A DNA stretch of 9,444 nt, taken from assembly GCA_039810485.1 (NCBI GenBank), contig JBDHXA010000101.1:1-9444 (forward strand). Reading direction: 5' to 3'. Below are positions 6,255 through 9,444 of the stretch, in pieces. The stretch's first letter is position 1. Every line of letters starts with the position of its first letter. The DNA is from JADZAA01 sp039810485. GTDB lineage: Bacteria; Bacteroidota; Ignavibacteria; Kapaibacteriales; UBA961. A program made the position numbers and the translations under genes. The notes beneath the pieces are model-generated. The model had not been told where the DNA came from and ran no database searches. It saw only the letters and a program-made list of their open reading frames with translations.

Positions 6255-9179
6255 ATGAGTATTTTTTATCGCTTATTTCTTGTATTTTTAGCCGCAGCCA
6301 CAAATAGCGTTTTTGCGCAGAAATACCCTGGCTATACATTGATAGCTCCTCAAGGCAGTTCTACGATTAGCTTGGTTGATACGAATGGAAATGAGTTCCA
6401 CAGATGGTATAATTTGTCGGGATCTACTGGATATTCATGCTATCTCATGCCTAATCAAGTTTTACTACGCACGGTGCAATATCAGGGCAATGCCTTCTTT
6501 GGAGGAGGTCAAACAGGAATAGTTCAAAAAATTGATTGGAATGGGAATCTAATCTGGAATTATCAATATTCTACTTCCACCTATTCCATGCATCACGACG
6601 TATGCCCGATGCCAAATGGCAATGTATTGCTTATAAGCTACGAAACTAAGACAGCGGCTGAAGTTGCAGCGGCAGGTTGCTCAAAAAACACCTCGATGTG
6701 GCCTGAAAAAATTGTTGAGATAAAGCCCTCTGGTGCAACAGGCGGCAATGTTGTGTGGGAGTGGCATGTTTGGGATCATCTTTGCCAAGACAAATTTCCC
6801 AGCAAAGCCAATTATGTGTCTTCGATAGTTAATAATCCGCAATTGGTAGATGTCAATCGCAGCACAAGCAAGGACTGGATGCATGCCAATGGCATTGATT
6901 ATAATGCTCAGCTTGATCAGATAGTTTTTAGCTCGCATAATCTGAATGAAATATATGTTATTGATCACAGCACTACCTCTATCGAAGCAGCATCTCATAG
7001 AGGCGGACGTTCCGGAAAAGGCGGCGATATTTTGTATCGTTGGGGAAATCCCACAAATTATGGTGCAAATGGCTCTAAAATTTATAATGTTGTACATAAT
7101 GCTCATTGGGTTCCACAAGATTGTCCCAATGCTGGATTTATAGCTGCATTTAACAATGGTGCTACGCCGCAATATTCTGGGTGCGACTATATCAATCCTC
7201 CTATTAGCGGTTATAACTATACGATTACGCAAGGCAGCGCCTTCGAGCCATCTGCTTTTAATTATCGTAAGTTAGCCGGCGGAAAAACATCGAATATGGG
7301 CAGCGTTCAAGAATTTCCCAATGGTAATGTTTTAATCTGTGTGGCATTGTCCGGGCGCTTGTATGAATACTCTGCCGACGGCTCTTTGGTGTGGAGCTAT
7401 TCAGCTGGAAGCATTCTGCCGACAGCAATGAAGTATTCCGCAGATTATGTAAATGGGAGCAACTCTATGCAAACTTTAATCGCCTCCGCCTCACCGCAGT
7501 CAGTATGCTCTGGCGACATTGTGCAACTATCTTCAACATTGACAGGTGGTACTGGCTATGCTTATTCATGGTCATCAAAGCCGGCTGGATTTACATCAAC
7601 AGAACAAAGCCCTGTGGCACGCCCAACGGAGAATACAATATACACTGTTACTGCAACAAAGGGCGCTTCCACTCTTGTCAAATCGGTTGCAGTGACAGTC
7701 AAATCAACTCCTGCGGTGCCGATAATATCCGGGAAATTCACCGCTCAAAGAAATTCCGTAGAACAGTATTCTATTACTGCTGTCAATGGGGCAAATTATC
7801 AATGGTCGGCAATCGGCGGCAATGTAACATCCGGTAAAAATTCATTTGTGGCGACAGTAGTATGGCAGTCGTCCGACTCTGGTGCGATATCTGTAATCGT
7901 CTCAAATTCAAATGGCTGCAATGTATCGTCTTCACAAAGAGTATTGCTTAGCGGAAAAGTGTTTTCTTTGGATAAGGACACTATTTACAGTGTGGCTGGC
8001 GGCAGTTTGCAAAATCTAAAATTATCATCTTCAGGCGATTGGGCGGCAAATTCTAACCAGTCTTGGGTGGAAACAACGCCAAAAACCGGAACTTCAGACG
8101 CAATAATCAATGTGAAAGTATTGCCAAATTCAGGAGAAAAGCGAAATGCGACTGTTACAATTTCCTCTGGGGCTTTTTCAAAATATTTGACGATTATTCA
8201 GTATGCCCCAGTGAAAACCCCCAAACGTCGTTTTGTAAAATTTACAGTTGATATGAGCAAGCAAACGGTAAATTCTACTGGCGTGCATATATCTGGTGAT
8301 TTTCAGGCAGCGGCTGGATTTTCAGGCGGCGACTGGCAGCCGAATACTACGCCGATGCTCAAAGAAAATACATCTTCATATTATTCAACAGTTGTCAACC
8401 TTCCGGTTAATGCGAAATATGAGTATAAATTTCTCAACGGCGATCAGTTCTACGACTCAGAATTTGTTCCAGAGGAGTCGAGAGTAAACAACGACATTGA
8501 CAATCGCTGGTTTGCGGCTGACTCCACTCTTGGAGATACTATATATGTGGGGCCAATTCTCTATGGCGGCAATGCTCCGCAAGGAAAATATTTGGTGCGT
8601 TTTCGAATTGATATGCAGAATAGTCAGTCAATCTCACCAAACGGAGTTCATGTAGCCGGCAATTTTCAAGAAGCAGACCATCAGTGGGATGCAATGCGAA
8701 ATATAATGTACTCTTTTGATGATGATCTTTATGAAGCGATTGCTTATGTTAATCCTAATGCAAGCATTGCTTACAAATTCTACAACGGTTATTCGCCAGC
8801 TGATGCAGAATCTGTTCCCGCGAATTGTTCTGAAAATGGCAGTAGAGTTATAATTGTAAAGAGCGACACTGTCCTTGCTAAAATATGTTTTGAAAGCTGC
8901 GATCTCTGTGGGTTGAATGATGTAAAAACTGAATCATATTCAGAAGCGAAAGTATATCCCAATCCATTTGATAACAACGTAACTATTCAAATTCCAACCG
9001 GTAAATATTCTCTCGTTGCAACTGATGCGTTTGGAAGAGAATTATGGGCGCAACCGCTTTGTCTCGGTGGCAGAATAATTATGAATATACAATGGCCAGC
9101 AAGTGGCATATACTTCTTGCGAATTACCGACCATGCAGCAAACAATATTCATACAATACCTTTGCTGCGGCAAAATTAA
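6255..9179 (+). CDS. T9SS-secreted arylsulfotransferase-like beta-propeller protein with Ig-like, BACON-like and paired carbohydrate-binding-like modules
   Basis: The product has 974 residues and is complete. A signal peptide covers 1-21 (cleavage SVFA before Q22). Residues 22 to about 405 resemble the arylsulfotransferase (ASST) beta-propeller family. PNGN turn motifs are at 120-123 and 355-358, with a degenerate PNQ at 66-68. Conserved-looking His/Arg clusters are MHHD (H113, H114), WMHANG (H210), SSHN (H228), HRGGR (H248, R249, R252) and HNAHW (H281, H284). Known ASSTs transfer sulfate between phenolic compounds through a catalytic His; which residue acts here I cannot tell. Residues 408-565 hold two Ig/PKD-like domains, about 568-652 a BACON-like domain (SWVETTPKTGT, ATVTISSG), and 658-760 and 778-886 two homologous modules (VDM...GVHISGDFQ; IDM...GVHVAGNFQ) like CBM20/CBM48 starch-binding folds. 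Residues 895-974 are a T9SS type A sorting domain. It is probably cell-surface attached or released. Enzyme activity is inferred from fold only. Confidence 0.92.
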   Translation: MSIFYRLFLVFLAAATNSVFAQKYPGYTLIAPQGSSTISLVDTNGNEFHRWYNLSGSTGYSCYLMPNQVLLRTVQYQGNAFFGGGQTGIVQKIDWNGNLIWNYQYSTSTYSMHHDVCPMPNGNVLLISYETKTAAEVAAAGCSKNTSMWPEKIVEIKPSGATGGNVVWEWHVWDHLCQDKFPSKANYVSSIVNNPQLVDVNRSTSKDWMHANGIDYNAQLDQIVFSSHNLNEIYVIDHSTTSIEAASHRGGRSGKGGDILYRWGNPTNYGANGSKIYNVVHNAHWVPQDCPNAGFIAAFNNGATPQYSGCDYINPPISGYNYTITQGSAFEPSAFNYRKLAGGKTSNMGSVQEFPNGNVLICVALSGRLYEYSADGSLVWSYSAGSILPTAMKYSADYVNGSNSMQTLIASASPQSVCSGDIVQLSSTLTGGTGYAYSWSSKPAGFTSTEQSPVARPTENTIYTVTATKGASTLVKSVAVTVKSTPAVPIISGKFTAQRNSVEQYSITAVNGANYQWSAIGGNVTSGKNSFVATVVWQSSDSGAISVIVSNSNGCNVSSSQRVLLSGKVFSLDKDTIYSVAGGSLQNLKLSSSGDWAANSNQSWVETTPKTGTSDAIINVKVLPNSGEKRNATVTISSGAFSKYLTIIQYAPVKTPKRRFVKFTVDMSKQTVNSTGVHISGDFQAAAGFSGGDWQPNTTPMLKENTSSYYSTVVNLPVNAKYEYKFLNGDQFYDSEFVPEESRVNNDIDNRWFAADSTLGDTIYVGPILYGGNAPQGKYLVRFRIDMQNSQSISPNGVHVAGNFQEADHQWDAMRNIMYSFDDDLYEAIAYVNPNASIAYKFYNGYSPADAESVPANCSENGSRVIIVKSDTVLAKICFESCDLCGLNDVKTESYSEAKVYPNPFDNNVTIQIPTGKYSLVATDAFGRELWAQPLCLGGRIIMNIQWPASGIYFLRITDHAANNIHTIPLLRQN

Positions 9180-9377
9180 CTTATTTAATTCTTAGTTGTA
9201 AACTGTCGTGTTTTCACAAAAAATATCGAAGAAAAGCACACGCAATAAATAATCTCATAGCATCACTAATAAAGTAATAGAATATGTCTCATTGCAAATC
9301 AATTAAATGTAACAATATTATGAAATCGCTACAAACAACAACAAAATATAAAGCGCTCTTTTTAATCTTAGGCGGAT
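9180..9377. other. AT-rich stretch between the T9SS cargo gene and the mobile element
   Basis: About 200 bases hold no gene I can support. A small imperfect palindrome with a T-run (aaagcgctcttttta, near 9350-9363) might serve as a terminator but is weak. The left border of the insertion element is probably at or just before the last bases of this stretch. Confidence 0.4.
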
Positions 9378-9444
9378 TCAACACTGAAGTGCAACACTTT
9401 TGTAATTATCAGTAAATACTTGAATTGGAGTTTTCCATCCAAGT
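9375..9444 (-). mobile_element. End of an insertion sequence entering from the right edge
   Basis: The transposase stop codon lies within gattcaacactgaagtgcaa (9375-9394), which has the look of a terminal inverted repeat; in IS30-type elements the gene commonly runs almost to the repeat. The exact border and any target duplication cannot be fixed without the other end. Confidence 0.5.
9378..9443 (-). CDS. Transposase C-terminal fragment, probably IS30 family (rest outside window)
   Basis: On the minus strand the last 22 codons read LGWKTPIQVFTDNYKSVALQ-C and then TGA (9380-9378). LGxKTPxxVF followed by a short linker and a terminal VALQ resembles the C-terminal end of the DDE integrase domain of IS30-family transposases, where the motif follows the RPRK segment that would lie outside. 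IS3 and IS481 transposases end with a related LxxxTPxE motif and are an alternative. The fragment is too short for a firm family assignment, and I cannot tell whether the element is intact. Confidence 0.6.
   Translation of the reverse strand, partial: LGWKTPIQVFTDNYKSVALQC

Noticed and set aside
6681..8977. Open frames in other phases within 6255-9179, for example 6681-7232 minus and 7391-7837 plus
   Set aside because: They are shadows of the continuous 974-codon frame, whose domains are recognisable from end to end.

Overview
The window looks like a chromosomal segment of a member of the Bacteroidota. The best evidence is the 974-residue secreted protein at 6255-9179. It ends in a type IX secretion system (T9SS) type A sorting domain (VYPNPF...GIYFLRI) and carries a BACON-like module, both typical of that phylum. 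A perfect Bacteroidota-type -7 box (TAATTTTG) lies upstream of ychF. Several starts lack a Shine-Dalgarno sequence, which also fits. I cannot name the genus.

Layout. Positions 1-3330 (minus strand) hold one reading frame of 1110 codons without a stop that runs off the left edge. It encodes a very large exported surface or fibre protein. In order it has a signal peptide, an N-terminal beta domain, seven decapeptide repeats, a phage-tail-fibre-like linker and more than 40 turns of a Gly-Gly-Gly/Asn-rich beta-roll. Positions 3331-4072 are AT-rich and hold no convincing gene, but contain the start signals of the fibre gene and a probable ychF terminator. Positions 4073-5167 (minus) are a complete ychF, the conserved GTPase-fold ATPase. 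Positions 5397-5852 (minus) encode a small exported coiled-coil protein followed by a strong intrinsic terminator. Positions 5853-6254 are a divergent intergenic region with an orphan plus-strand terminator-like hairpin. Positions 6255-9179 (plus) encode a T9SS cargo protein with an arylsulfotransferase-like beta-propeller, Ig-like modules, a BACON-like module and two tandem carbohydrate-binding-like modules. At the right edge (about 9378-9444, minus) is the C-terminal tail of a transposase, probably IS30 family, entering from outside.

The genes appear to be single transcription units with their own signals, not one operon. Apart from ychF and the transposase, the theme is envelope and secretion: two large exported modular proteins and one small exported coiled-coil protein. 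I see no clear defence, biosynthetic or phage-packaging system. The most notable signal is the repeat architecture of the fibre gene: an exact 15-residue period for 17 successive intervals, then an abrupt change to a 16/17/17-residue pattern, with recent 150-bp and 306-bp duplications in the DNA.
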